NCBI GenBank assembly: GCA_900552135.1
Contig: URYN01000010.1
Location: 1 to 55,158, forward strand
Length of the DNA: 55,158 bases
Direction of reading: 5' to 3'
Origin: an uncultured Clostridium sp.
GTDB taxonomy: Bacteria; Bacillota; Clostridia; TANB77; CAG-508
Positions within the stretch are counted from its first letter, which is position 1. Every line of letters starts with the position of its first letter. Position numbers and translations under genes: made by a program. A model generated the notes under the pieces. The model was not told where the DNA came from. It ran no database searches and saw only the letters and a program-made list of their open reading frames with translations. Below are positions 1 to 7,674 of the stretch, one piece after another.

Positions 1-1068
1 CTAAACAATAATGGAGTAATAAGTAAGGCAAAAGATGCTAAGAATCAATATGCAGGAGCACAAACAAATGAAGAGAAGCATTTCAACGAAGTAACAGATT
101 GGATAGATACAAAAGTTGGAGACACAACAGGAGGAGGTTCAGAACCAGGAGGTTCAGGAGATTCTACAACAGGAGGAGGCTCAGCAGGCGGTTCTGACTA
201 TGATCCAGCATCAGATGGAGTGACAATTCCAGACGGATTTGTATATGTTGGAGGAACAAAAGCAAGTGGACTAGTAATTTCAGATGCAACAGCAGATAAA
301 GAAAAATATAAAGGACAAACAACAGTTGGAACAGATTTAGTAGGAAATCAGTTTGTATGGATACCAGTAGATAATATAGCTGATTATAAAAGAACTGAGT
401 ATACAGGAAGTTTCGATTTTAGTGATTATTCAGAAAACTTACCAGAAGATGAAAAAACAAGTGTAGAAACCAATAAAGGGTATTATATAGGAAGATATGA
501 AGCAGGAGATAAAGAAGCAAAAGCATTAAGAGCAAATGGAGCATCAACAAGTAATAAAATAACAGTAAAAGCAGGACAAGCCCCATATAATTATGTAACA
601 AGAACACAAGCGAAAAGTTTAGCAGAAGGATTTAAAACACAACAAAATTATAGTTCAAGTGTAACAACAAAGTTAGTAAGTAGTTATGCATGGGATACAG
701 CAATAGCATTTATACAAAAAACAAATAGTGATTATGGAAGGAGTTCAGAAGAGGGAAACTATAAGGATTCTCCAACCTTCAATTATACAGGAATTGCAGA
801 TACAGAAAAAAATAAGCAAACAAAGGCAAATGGAACAGGTAAATTAATACCAACTGGACAAACAACAGCAGTAAATAATATATACGATATGGGAGGAAAT
901 GTATGGGAATGGACTACAGAGTCTAGAGAGTCTGGCACGAGCTATCCTTACATGCGTCGTGGAGGCTGTTGCTTCAGCGGCTTCGCTGGTTATCCAGCAG
1001 GTTACCGTTTTGACGATTCTGACCGTGCCCGCGGTGACAGTGGGTTTAGGCTTACTTTATTCTTGTAG
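1..1068 (+). CDS. Pilin-like surface protein with C-terminal lectin/FGE-type variable domain (5' partial; likely DGR target)
   Basis: The reading frame is open from base 1, so the N-terminus lies left of the window. The first visible residues (LNNNGVISKAKDAKNQ) match the segment that follows the hydrophobic helix in clostridial type IV pilin-like or pseudopilin proteins. A Gly/Ser/Thr-rich linker follows (bases 120-215), then a domain of the formylglycine-generating-enzyme/C-type-lectin fold with DMGGNVWEW and an end of the form RRGG...YPAGYR...R...SGFRLTL. The GTG at 220 is internal to the frame and is probably not the start. Codon use changes sharply after about base 930: CGT/CGC arginine and GC-rich codons replace AGA and AT-rich ones. 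This pattern is typical of a DGR variable protein displayed on the cell surface. The ligand is unknown. A non-DGR FGE-like surface protein is the alternative. Confidence 0.8.
   Translation, partial: LNNNGVISKAKDAKNQYAGAQTNEEKHFNEVTDWIDTKVGDTTGGGSEPGGSGDSTTGGGSAGGSDYDPASDGVTIPDGFVYVGGTKASGLVISDATADKEKYKGQTTVGTDLVGNQFVWIPVDNIADYKRTEYTGSFDFSDYSENLPEDEKTSVETNKGYYIGRYEAGDKEAKALRANGASTSNKITVKAGQAPYNYVTRTQAKSLAEGFKTQQNYSSSVTTKLVSSYAWDTAIAFIQKTNSDYGRSSEEGNYKDSPTFNYTGIADTEKNKQTKANGTGKLIPTGQTTAVNNIYDMGGNVWEWTTESRESGTSYPYMRRGGCCFSGFAGYPAGYRFDDSDRARGDSGFRLTLFL
930..1065 (+). other. Probable DGR variable region (VR)
   Basis: This GC-rich tail sits in an otherwise AT-rich gene. At the positions where DGR-diversified lectin domains carry template AAC/AAT codons, the codons here are GGC, TGT, TGC, TTC, AGC, GGC, TTC, GCT, GGT (964-990) and GAC, GAT, TCT, GAC, GCC, GGT, GAC (1012-1038). 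All end in C or T and differ mainly at the first two bases, as expected if template adenines had been replaced. The flanking scaffold (YPAGYR, SGFRLTL) looks conserved. No template repeat, reverse transcriptase or Avd gene is visible in the window, so the call rests on the codon pattern and the domain family. Confidence 0.65.
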
Positions 1069-1072
1069 ACCT

Positions 1073-1155
1073 GAGACCTGGTTTCTCTGAATTTAAATTC
1101 AGCAGAAATCATAACCCATAGTACAGATATGGGAAAAGGAATCTCAAATTTGAGA
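1073..1155 (+). repeat. Palindromes just downstream of the variable region
   Basis: Three inverted repeats follow the stop codon: GAGA/TCTC around a 7-nt loop (1073-1087), a perfect 16-bp palindrome CTGAATTTAAATTCAG (1087-1102), and a 14-bp palindrome (1142-1155). DGR targets often need a hairpin or cruciform just 3' of the variable region for efficient homing, so one of these may play that role; this is inference. Confidence 0.5.
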
Positions 1156-1179
1156 ATTAACATAAATATAAGAGAGTGG

Positions 1180-1228
1180 GTAGGAAACGGTTTGAACCTA
1201 GCGTAGCTAAAGTGAAAAACGTTTCTAC
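1180..1228 (+). ncRNA. Possible structured RNA, three-way junction
   Basis: GTAGGAAACG (1180-1189) pairs with CGTTTCTAC (1220-1228) with one bulge, and encloses two small hairpins, GGTT-TG-AACC (1189-1198) and TAGC-GTA-GCTA (1199-1209). It lies between the variable-protein gene and its terminator. I do not recognise a known family; it could simply be 3' UTR structure. Confidence 0.35.
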
Positions 1229-1238
1229 TGTACTAGTG

Positions 1239-1270
1239 TGGTGTGTAATTTATTTACACACCATATTTTT
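1239..1270 (+). terminator. Rho-independent terminator of the pilin-like gene
   Basis: A 10-bp perfect stem, TGGTGTGTAA/TTACACACCA, with a 5-nt loop is followed by TATTTTTATA. Confidence 0.85.
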
Positions 1271-1320
1271 ATAAAAAGTTATTATCTTCAACAAATATTC
1301 CTCAAAATCTTAAAAAAGTC

Positions 1321-1349
1321 TTGAACTGATTACATTTTTAATATATTAT
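1321..1349 (+). promoter_or_regulatory. Sigma-A-type promoter of pgi
   Basis: TTGAAC (1321-1326), 17-nt spacer, TATTAT (1344-1349), 32 bases upstream of the pgi start. Confidence 0.6.
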
Positions 1350-1380
1350 AAGTATATAAATATACGAAGGAGTGATTACT

Positions 1381-2694
1381 ATGGTAGGACTAAAATTAGA
1401 TTTGTCTAATTCAAACATAACAGAAAATACAATATTAAAATATAGCAAAAAGGTATCAGATATTCACAAAGAATTACAAGAGAAAAAAAGTGATGAAAAG
1501 GAGTTCTTAGGCTGGCTGGATCTTCCAACAAAATACAATAAAAAAGAAGTAAAAAGAATAAAAGAATGTGCAACAAAGATTCAAAAGGATTCAGATGTGC
1601 TTCTTGTAATAGGAATTGGAGGATCATATTTAGGAGCAAGAGCAGTTATAGAAAGTTTAACAAATACTTTTTATAATTTGCAAGATAAGAATTCGAGAAC
1701 AACACCTCAAATTATTTATGTTGGAAATAACTTGAGCCCAAATTATATAAATGATGTAATTGATTTAATTAGTCATAAGGATTTTTCAATAAACGTAATT
1801 TCAAAATCTGGAACTACAACAGAGCCTGCGATTGCTTTTAGAGTGTTTAGAGAACTGCTAGAAGCAAAATATGACTTGGAAGAAGCCAGAAGCAGAATTT
1901 ATGTTACAACAGATAAAGAAAATGGAGCTTTGAAGAAATTAGCAGACAAAGAAAAGTATGAAACATTTGTAATTCCAGATAATGTAGGAGGAAGATATTC
2001 AGTTCTTACACCAGTTGGATTATTGCCAATCGCGGTTGCTGGAATTGATATAGATAAATTATTGAAGGGTGCTAGGTTTGCACAGGATAGATATTGTGAT
2101 GAAGACCTAACATATAATGAATGTTACCAATATGCAGTCGTTAGAAATATTCTTTATAAGAATGAAAAGAATATAGAAATATTAGTAAACTATGAACCTA
2201 AAATGCATTATATGACTGAATGGTGGAAACAACTTTATGGAGAGAGTGAAGGAAAGAAAGGCAAAGGAATATTCCCTGCTGGAGCAGACTTTACAACTGA
2301 TTTGCACTCTTTAGGACAATATATACAAGAGGGAAGAAGAAATTTATTTGAAACTGTTATAAAGATTGAAAGACCAGAGTCTAATATATTAATTAATCTA
2401 GATGAAGATGATTTGGACGGATTAAATTATCTAACAGGAAAATCAATAGATTTTGTAAACAAAAAGGCTATGGAAGGAACAATACAAGCACATGTAGATG
2501 GAAATGTTCCAAACATTGTAATAACCATGAAAGACCTTAGCGAAGAGACTATGGGACAATTAATATATTTCTTTGAACTTGCGTGTGCAATGTCTGGAAA
2601 GATATTAGGAGTAAATCCATTTAATCAACCAGGAGTAGAAAAATATAAGAAGAATATGTTCAAATTACTTGGAAAACCAGGATATGAAGAATAA
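1381..2694 (+). CDS. pgi: Glucose-6-phosphate isomerase
   Basis: Interconverts glucose-6-phosphate and fructose-6-phosphate in glycolysis, in the cytoplasm. Family signatures are clear: VIGIGGSYLGARAVIE near residue 75, the sugar-phosphate loop SKSGTTTEPAIAFR near 140 and GGRYSVLTPVGLLPIA near 205. At 437 residues it has the short Firmicutes Pgi length. ATG 1381 is preferred because GAAGGAG (1366-1372) lies 8 bases upstream; the in-frame GTG at 1372 overlaps that site. rsgA and rpe follow within short spacings, so the three probably form one transcript ending at 4295. Confidence 0.97.
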   Translation: MVGLKLDLSNSNITENTILKYSKKVSDIHKELQEKKSDEKEFLGWLDLPTKYNKKEVKRIKECATKIQKDSDVLLVIGIGGSYLGARAVIESLTNTFYNLQDKNSRTTPQIIYVGNNLSPNYINDVIDLISHKDFSINVISKSGTTTEPAIAFRVFRELLEAKYDLEEARSRIYVTTDKENGALKKLADKEKYETFVIPDNVGGRYSVLTPVGLLPIAVAGIDIDKLLKGARFAQDRYCDEDLTYNECYQYAVVRNILYKNEKNIEILVNYEPKMHYMTEWWKQLYGESEGKKGKGIFPAGADFTTDLHSLGQYIQEGRRNLFETVIKIERPESNILINLDEDDLDGLNYLTGKSIDFVNKKAMEGTIQAHVDGNVPNIVITMKDLSEETMGQLIYFFELACAMSGKILGVNPFNQPGVEKYKKNMFKLLGKPGYEE

Positions 2695-2712
2695 TTTAGA
2701 TAGGAAGATAAG

Positions 2713-3597
2713 ATGAAGGGACTTATAATTGAAAACAAATCCAATTTATATTTTATAGAAGCAGAAGATAATAAGATTTATTCGGCTACAGCTAGAGGAA
2801 AATTTAAGAATGATAATCTTACTCCAGTTGTCGGCGATTATGTTGAATTTGAAATAATCTCAGATAATTCTGAAATGGCTGTAATAGAAAATATAGAAGA
2901 AAGAAAGAACTACATAAAAAGACCTAGAATGTCGAACTTAACGCAAATTATATTTGTGGTGTCGTGTAAACACCCAAAGCCAGACTTGTTATTACTAGAC
3001 AAACAACTAGCCTTTGCAGAGTTTTTACACATAAGACCAATAATTGTTTTGAATAAAGTTGATTTAGATGAGAAAAATGAATTTGAAAATATAAGCAATA
3101 TTTATTCGAAAATCGGTTATGCAGTAATTAAGACAAATGCAAAAGATGGAGTAGGAGTTAGTGAGCTTAAAAAATTGCTAAAAGAAAATATAAGTGCCTT
3201 CTCTGGAAATTCTGGAGTCGGAAAATCTTCTCTTATAAATGATTTATTTAAAGATGATATAACATTGGAAGGAGAAATAAGTCAAAAAAATAAGAGAGGA
3301 AAAAATACTACAACAGGAATAAAACTATATAAATTAGAAGAAGATAGCTATATTGCAGACACACCGGGATTTTCAACATTTGATATATTTGAAATTCCAT
3401 ATAGAGAATTAGACAAGTATTTTGTAGAATTCAAAGATAAAATTGACAACTGCAGATATGTTGGTTGCAGTCACATAAAAGAAGACGAATGTGGAATAAA
3501 GGAAGAAGTCGAGAGTGGAGAGATTAATATAAATAGATATAACAATTATAAAAAAATATATGAAGAGCTTAAAGACAAGGAGGAACATAAATGGTAG
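2713..3597 (+). CDS. rsgA: Ribosome small-subunit-dependent GTPase RsgA
   Basis: Circularly permuted GTPase that acts late in 30S ribosomal subunit assembly. In order: an N-terminal OB fold (residues 1-65), the G4 motif NKVD near 118, the P-loop GNSGVGKSSL near 166, the G3 motif DTPGFS near 217, and a C-terminal zinc-binding segment with Cys-His-Cys residues in CRYVGCSHIKEDECG near 248. The 294-residue length is normal. It starts 18 bases after pgi and overlaps rpe by 7 bases (ATGGTAG), which indicates translational coupling. Confidence 0.96.
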   Translation: MKGLIIENKSNLYFIEAEDNKIYSATARGKFKNDNLTPVVGDYVEFEIISDNSEMAVIENIEERKNYIKRPRMSNLTQIIFVVSCKHPKPDLLLLDKQLAFAEFLHIRPIIVLNKVDLDEKNEFENISNIYSKIGYAVIKTNAKDGVGVSELKKLLKENISAFSGNSGVGKSSLINDLFKDDITLEGEISQKNKRGKNTTTGIKLYKLEEDSYIADTPGFSTFDIFEIPYRELDKYFVEFKDKIDNCRYVGCSHIKEDECGIKEEVESGEININRYNNYKKIYEELKDKEEHKW

Positions 3598-4247
3598 AAA
3601 TATCAACATCAATACTAAGTGTAGAAAAGGAAAAGATTATTGATACGATATATGATTTGGAAAATGCAAAGACTGACTATTTCCATGTAGATGTAATGGA
3701 CGGAGAATTTGTGAAAAATGATACTCGTGATTTAATGCTTGAATATGGAGAATATTTAAATCATGTAACAAAAATGCCATTGGACATTCATCTTATGGTA
3801 AAAGACATAAAGAATTTTGTGGATAGCTACAAGATTTTTGGACCAAATTTGATAACCTTTCACTATGAAGCATGTAAAGATAAAGCAGAGGTTAAGGAAA
3901 ATATTAATTACATTAAAGAAAAAGCAAGAAGAGTTGGAATTGCAATAAAACCTGAAACTCCTGTAAGTGAAATATATGAATTCCTACCTTATGTGCATGT
4001 TGTTCTTGTTATGACAGTAGAACCTGGAGAGGGAGGACAGAAACTTATTCCAGAAACAATAAACAAAATAGAAGAGCTAAATAAATACAGAAATGAAAAA
4101 GGTTTAGACTTTGACATAGAGGCTGATGGTGGAATAAATGTTGATAATTCACAAAGACTTATAGAAGCGGGAGTTGATATTTTAGTTGCAGGAACTGCAA
4201 TAATATCTTCAAAAGACTATGCTCAAACAATAAGAAATTTAAGATAA
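3591..4247 (+). CDS. rpe: Ribulose-phosphate 3-epimerase
   Basis: Interconverts ribulose-5-phosphate and xylulose-5-phosphate in the pentose phosphate pathway. It is a 218-residue TIM barrel with the metal-site motif HVDVMDGEF near 32, DIHLMV near 64, MTVEPGEGGQ near 139 and the phosphate-loop EADGGIN near 176. The RBS AAGGAGG lies inside the end of rsgA. The rsgA-rpe pairing is common in Firmicutes. A strong terminator follows. Confidence 0.96.
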   Translation: MVEISTSILSVEKEKIIDTIYDLENAKTDYFHVDVMDGEFVKNDTRDLMLEYGEYLNHVTKMPLDIHLMVKDIKNFVDSYKIFGPNLITFHYEACKDKAEVKENINYIKEKARRVGIAIKPETPVSEIYEFLPYVHVVLVMTVEPGEGGQKLIPETINKIEELNKYRNEKGLDFDIEADGGINVDNSQRLIEAGVDILVAGTAIISSKDYAQTIRNLR

Positions 4248-4249
4248 AT

Positions 4250-4295
4250 AAAAAAGAAGAAAGTACAGGCAAATGCGAGTACAATCTTCTTTTTT
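4250..4295. terminator. Bidirectional-type terminator after rpe
   Basis: An AAAAAAGAAGA...GTAC stem (4250-4266) pairs with GTAC...TCTTCTTTTTT (4279-4295) with a small internal loop. T-runs at the end on either strand let it serve rpe and the converging gene at 4340-4810. Confidence 0.75.
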
Positions 4296-4339
4296 CAATT
4301 ATTCTTTTCTAAAAAGCTGTATATTTTTAATATTTAGCT

Positions 4340-4810
4340 TTAGTCTTCTCTACAATTAGGCTTACAGTTGTCGCAAGGCTTTTCAGGTTTGCAAGGCTCG
4401 CATGGTTTATCTGGTTTGCAAGGTGGCATTGGCTTACAGTCAATATCAACACCTCTTAAGCATTCTCCCTTACGGTGACATTCAGTACAAATTTTTGCAT
4501 GCTTTACATTGTTTACCCAAATTTCAACCTCATAAAGTCTATTATCGCATAAAGGTCCAAATACAAATTCACCATTCTCATCTGTAAATGTGTGAGAAAC
4601 AGGTTTTCTTATATCTTTTCCCATTCTGCACTCTACTTCGATTAGCTTTACAACGGCATCACGAATTGGCTCTTTGTAGCAATCCTTAACTATTCCATAG
4701 ATAACATTTCTATTATCTTCTGGTAGAGTGATGTCTAGGTCATATTGTTTACCTCTTTCTATAACACCATCTACATTAATAACAGGGCAAATATTCTTAT
4801 CGTATTCCAT
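4340..4810 (-). CDS. Carboxypeptidase-regulatory-like/Cna-B-fold protein with Cys-Pro-rich tail
   Basis: A 156-residue protein without a signal peptide. The central part, from NVIYGIVKDCYKEPIRDAV to EVEIWVNN, has the beta-sandwich pattern of carboxypeptidase regulatory-like domains (GxVxDxxxxPIxxAxVxL, FTDENGEFVF). The tail is repetitive and rich in CKP/CEPCKP units with about a dozen cysteines. Such proteins in spore formers are candidates for cross-linked coat or surface components, but no function can be assigned. The RBS AAAGGAAG precedes the ATG at 4810. Confidence 0.75.
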   Translation of the reverse strand: MEYDKNICPVINVDGVIERGKQYDLDITLPEDNRNVIYGIVKDCYKEPIRDAVVKLIEVECRMGKDIRKPVSHTFTDENGEFVFGPLCDNRLYEVEIWVNNVKHAKICTECHRKGECLRGVDIDCKPMPPCKPDKPCEPCKPEKPCDNCKPNCRED

Positions 4811-5154
4811 AATAAATTCTTCCTTTCATTTTATTAGCAGTTCTGCTTTATATATAATATGATTATAGTAATTATCGGTTACATCTGAGATGAGGTATGT
4901 TAAAAAAATGCAAGTACAATTTCTTAGATTAAATGCAAGTCGCATAAGCTTACTAAGAGAAAAGTTATATGTAATTGTATGAGGAAGAGTAAGTTGGAAA
5001 TCATACAAATTTGTTAAGTGAAAAGTCAAATGCAAATTATATGAGAAAATGTAAGTTGCAAATCACACAAATTAAAAGAAAATAACTAAAAAAATTGAAT
5101 TATTTTATAAAGAGTTCTATAATAATATGTATTGTGAAGAAAGGAATGAATTTT
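4811..5154. other. Intergenic region with imperfect direct repeats
   Basis: No gene is supported in this AT-rich gap. A 23-base unit beginning GTAAGTTG occurs at 4989-5011 and 5051-5073, with 21 of 23 bases identical and a 62-base period. Shorter TGCAAGT/AAATGCAA words recur around them. It holds the divergent 5' regions of the 4340-4810 gene and murI. Confidence 0.6.
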
Positions 5155-5949
5155 ATGGATACAAGACCTATTGGAATGTTTGATTCAGGAGTGGGAGGAC
5201 TTACTGTTTTTAAAGAGATAAAAGAAAAATTTCCAGAAGAAAAAATTATATATTTAGGAGATACTAAGAGCTTTCCTTATGGTTCAAAATCAAAGGAAAG
5301 TATAATAAATTTGGCTAAGAAAGGCATAGAATTTTTAATAAAAAAAGATGTTAAGGCAATAATAATTGCATGTGGAACTGCAACGAGTCAGGCTTTAGAT
5401 GTTGTAAAAGAATTGTATGATATACCAATTATCGGAATTATAGAGCCTACCTGTCAATATATTGCTTCTGATGAAAAAATAAAGAAGGTTGGAGTTGTTG
5501 CAACTGCAGGAACAATAAGAAGCAATGCATGGGAAAATAATTTAAAAAAGCTTAAGGGTGATTTAGAAGTAATAAATAAACCATGTCCATTACTTGCACC
5601 AATGGCTGAAGAAGGTTGGACAGATAATAAGATTGCAGAGCTAGCGGTTCATGAATATATGAATGGAATGCATGATGTAGATGCTTTAATTTTAGGTTGC
5701 ACACATTATCCTTTGTTTGAGAATATTTTTAAGAAAGAAGTAAAGAAAGATTGCAAAATAATTAATACTGGAAAAATAATTGCTGAAAATTTTGAAAAGT
5801 ATATTGAAAAAGGAAATGATGATAAAACAAATGTTAATATAGCAGAAAAATATCAGATATATTTGACAGATACCGAATGTAATTTTATTAATGTTGCAAG
5901 GAAATTATTGAAAGACGAAGAGTGCGTAAACATAAAGTTAGCAGAGTAA
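5155..5949 (+). CDS. murI: Glutamate racemase
   Basis: Makes D-glutamate for peptidoglycan. Motifs: DSGVGGLTV near residue 8, YLGDTKSFPYG near 38, IIACGTATS near 72 with the first catalytic Cys, and LGCTHYPLF near 182 with the second. The first catalytic loop reads CGT where most family members have CNT. ATG 5155 is chosen because AAGGA (5141-5145) is 9 bases upstream; the ATG at 5147 is only 1 base from it. 264 residues, usual length. Confidence 0.95.
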   Translation: MDTRPIGMFDSGVGGLTVFKEIKEKFPEEKIIYLGDTKSFPYGSKSKESIINLAKKGIEFLIKKDVKAIIIACGTATSQALDVVKELYDIPIIGIIEPTCQYIASDEKIKKVGVVATAGTIRSNAWENNLKKLKGDLEVINKPCPLLAPMAEEGWTDNKIAELAVHEYMNGMHDVDALILGCTHYPLFENIFKKEVKKDCKIINTGKIIAENFEKYIEKGNDDKTNVNIAEKYQIYLTDTECNFINVARKLLKDEECVNIKLAE

Positions 5950-6066
5950 ATATAAAAACTGGCACTTTTTCACAAAATTTCATTTTAAGACTTGTTTTTT
6001 TGAAACTTTTATGGTATCATTATACATAGTCTATTTTATTAATTCAAATAGGAGGTGCAATTAATT

Positions 6067-6264
6067 ATGGCAAAATGTGCAATTTGTGAAAAATCAATAT
6101 CACACGGAAATAAAATAAGTATAGCACGTTCTCATGTTAGTAGAAGAGCTTCTAGAACATGGAAACCAAATTTAAGAAGTGTAAAAGCTATAATAAATGG
6201 AGAGCCAAAAACAATACAAGTATGTTCAAAATGTTTACGTTCTGGAAAAGTAACAAGAGCATAG
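6067..6264 (+). CDS. rpmB: Ribosomal protein bL28
   Basis: A 65-residue large-subunit ribosomal protein of the zinc-binding (C+) form, with CAIC near the N-terminus and CSKC near the C-terminus. It contains SHGNKISIARSHV and RRASRTWKPNLR, typical of bL28. GGAGGTG at 6051-6057 sits 9 bases before ATG 6067. An upstream TTGAAA (6000-6005) and TATACA (6021-6026) may be its promoter, though the 15-base spacing is short. Monocistronic, followed by a strong terminator. Confidence 0.96.
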   Translation: MAKCAICEKSISHGNKISIARSHVSRRASRTWKPNLRSVKAIINGEPKTIQVCSKCLRSGKVTRA

Positions 6265-6310
6265 TTTAGTTTTATAGATGAGGGTTCTATATGAAATTTT
6301 ATACAAGTAA

Positions 6311-6361
6311 ACGAGATTACTAAAAAATTATTGAAAAATGTTTTTTAGCAATCTCGTTTTT
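6311..6361. terminator. Terminator between rpmB and the convergent spoVM pair
   Basis: ACGAGATTACTAAAAAA (6311-6327) pairs with TTTTTTAGCAATCTCGT (6341-6357) with one mismatch, followed by TTTTTG. Confidence 0.85.
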
Positions 6362-6382
6362 GTTGTAGAGAGTGTATGTAGT

Positions 6383-6463
6383 TTATTTCTCGTCTTTTAT
6401 TCCAAAAATCATTTTTACAAAACCCCTTAGAAATTTGGGAACTTTTTTTACTACAATTTTCAT
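6383..6463 (-). CDS. spoVM: Stage V sporulation protein SpoVM (26 aa)
   Basis: A 26-codon gene, easily missed by length cut-offs. Its product begins MKIVVKKVPKFLRGFVKM and follows the SpoVM pattern of an amphipathic helix with K-x-PKFL-x-G-x-V and a charged end. Bacillus subtilis SpoVM is also 26 residues. Known role: it binds the positively curved outer forespore membrane and helps anchor SpoIVA and start coat and cortex assembly. RBS AAAGGA lies 9-10 bases before the ATG (complement of 6461-6463). It lies 18 bases downstream of the small membrane-protein gene at 6482-6637, probably in one transcript. Confidence 0.85.
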   Translation of the reverse strand: MKIVVKKVPKFLRGFVKMIFGIKDEK

Positions 6464-6481
6464 AGAAATCAATCCTTTCAT

Positions 6482-6637
6482 TTATTTTTTACAGAAAAGC
6501 CATGCTAAACCTAAGCAAAAAAGGGCACAACCAATTATGAATAGCCATCCTGTGATTGGAAGTAACAGCACAAGCAAAATTCCTGCTCCTATACCAATTA
6601 GACAAACGCCAAGAGTTTTTTTCAATGCTTCTATCAT
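6482..6637 (-). CDS. Small two-helix membrane protein upstream of spoVM
   Basis: A 51-residue protein preceded by a perfect AAAAGGAGGT ribosome site. It has a short basic N-terminus (MIEALKKTLG), two closely spaced hydrophobic segments separated by PITGW, and a basic CKK end. No family function is known to me. Its position just before spoVM suggests a sporulation or envelope role, which is inference. Confidence 0.75.
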   Translation of the reverse strand: MIEALKKTLGVCLIGIGAGILLVLLLPITGWLFIIGCALFCLGLAWLFCKK

Positions 6638-6685
6638 ATATTACCTCCTTTTTAATATAATATTAATTGTTTAACATAAATGTGA

Positions 6686-6714
6686 TTGACAAAATGAGAG
6701 TATGAATGTAAGAT
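6686..6714 (+). promoter_or_regulatory. Sigma-A-type promoter upstream of nth
   Basis: Consensus TTGACA (6686-6691), 17-base spacer, TAAGAT (6709-6714). The transcript would have a leader of about 140 bases before nth. Confidence 0.55.
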
Positions 6715-6858
6715 GATACCAAAGAATACTTAAAGAAGAAACGGAATGGTCAACAAATGCTATAGTGATAATTAAAGAAAATAGAAATTATAACAATAAA
6801 TTTGTATAAAAATCTATGATTGTTTCAGAAAAGATATTTACGAGAAAGGAGCAAATTT

Positions 6859-7497
6859 ATGAAAGAAAAAGATGCTGTAAAAATTATAGAAATTTTGAAG
6901 AAGACATATCCTGATGCAAAATGTAGCTTGGACTTTACTACTCCCTTTGAAATGCTTGTTGCTGTTTGTTTGTCTGCACAATGTACAGATGATAGAGTAA
7001 ATAAAGTTACTCCTGAATTATTTAAGAAGATGAACAAGCCTGAAGATTTTGCAAATGCTGACATAAAAGAAATTGAAAATTTAATACATTCTTGCGGATT
7101 TTATAGAAATAAGGCTAAGAACCTAAAACAGGCAGGAGAGAAAATCCTTAAAGATTTTAAAGGAGAGGTTCCTTGTAACATGGAAAAACTTCTTACTATT
7201 CCTGGAGTTGGAAGAAAAAGTGCTAATGTTATAATGCTTGAAGCGTTTGATAAACCACAGGGAATAGCAGTTGATACTCACTGTAAGAGAATATCAAACA
7301 GATTAGGGTTTTCTAAGAAAAGTGATCCTACGCAAATAGAACAAGATCTTCTAAAAGTAATTCCCAAAAAGTATTATAAAGACGTAAATCATTTATTTAT
7401 ATGGCATGGAAGAAATTTATGCACTTCACAAAATCCTAAATGTAGTGAATGTCTTTTGAAAGATATGTGTGAATATTCAAAAAAAGACATCAAGTGA
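6859..7497 (+). CDS. nth: Endonuclease III
   Basis: DNA glycosylase/AP lyase for oxidised pyrimidines in base excision repair. Helix-hairpin-helix IPGVGRKSANV near residue 114 includes the catalytic Lys; the catalytic Asp is in VDTHCKR near 138. The C-terminal 4Fe-4S loop has the canonical C-x6-C-x2-C-x5-C spacing (CTSQNPKCSECLLKDMC). ATG 6859 has AAAGGAG 7 bases upstream, so upstream in-frame codons are not used. 212 residues, normal length. Confidence 0.96.
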   Translation: MKEKDAVKIIEILKKTYPDAKCSLDFTTPFEMLVAVCLSAQCTDDRVNKVTPELFKKMNKPEDFANADIKEIENLIHSCGFYRNKAKNLKQAGEKILKDFKGEVPCNMEKLLTIPGVGRKSANVIMLEAFDKPQGIAVDTHCKRISNRLGFSKKSDPTQIEQDLLKVIPKKYYKDVNHLFIWHGRNLCTSQNPKCSECLLKDMCEYSKKDIK

Positions 7498-7615
7498 AAA
7501 GCTAAAAGCAATTTGTACGAGAGAAAACCTCAAAAAGTAAAGATATATATGAAAATTAGTTCAAGCAGTTTTGGAAAGTTAGTCCAAGGATATAATTGTT
7601 TTGGAAAAATTATGA

Positions 7616-7644
7616 TTGACTTTTTAAGATTTTAATTATATATT
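7616..7644 (+). promoter_or_regulatory. Sigma-A-type promoter of the bactofilin-like gene
   Basis: TTGACT (7616-7621), 17-base spacer, TATATT (7639-7644), about 30 bases before the gene. Confidence 0.65.
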
Positions 7645-7674
7645 TAATCTAACATATAAGAAAGGAGACTATAT

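Noticed and set aside
419..607. Minus-strand Leu-rich frames opposite strong genes (here and at many other places)
   Set aside because: These Leu/Ser-rich translations are the expected shadow of A-rich coding DNA and lack ribosome sites.
1069..1371. DGR template repeat next to the variable region
   Set aside because: The segment does not resemble the variable region and is too short for a reverse transcriptase.
4989..5073. CRISPR array
   Set aside because: Only two imperfect units, no cas genes; no array found anywhere in the window.
6372..6674. Plus-strand 100-codon open frame
   Set aside because: It has no ribosome site and lies opposite spoVM and its upstream partner, both of which have strong signals on the minus strand.
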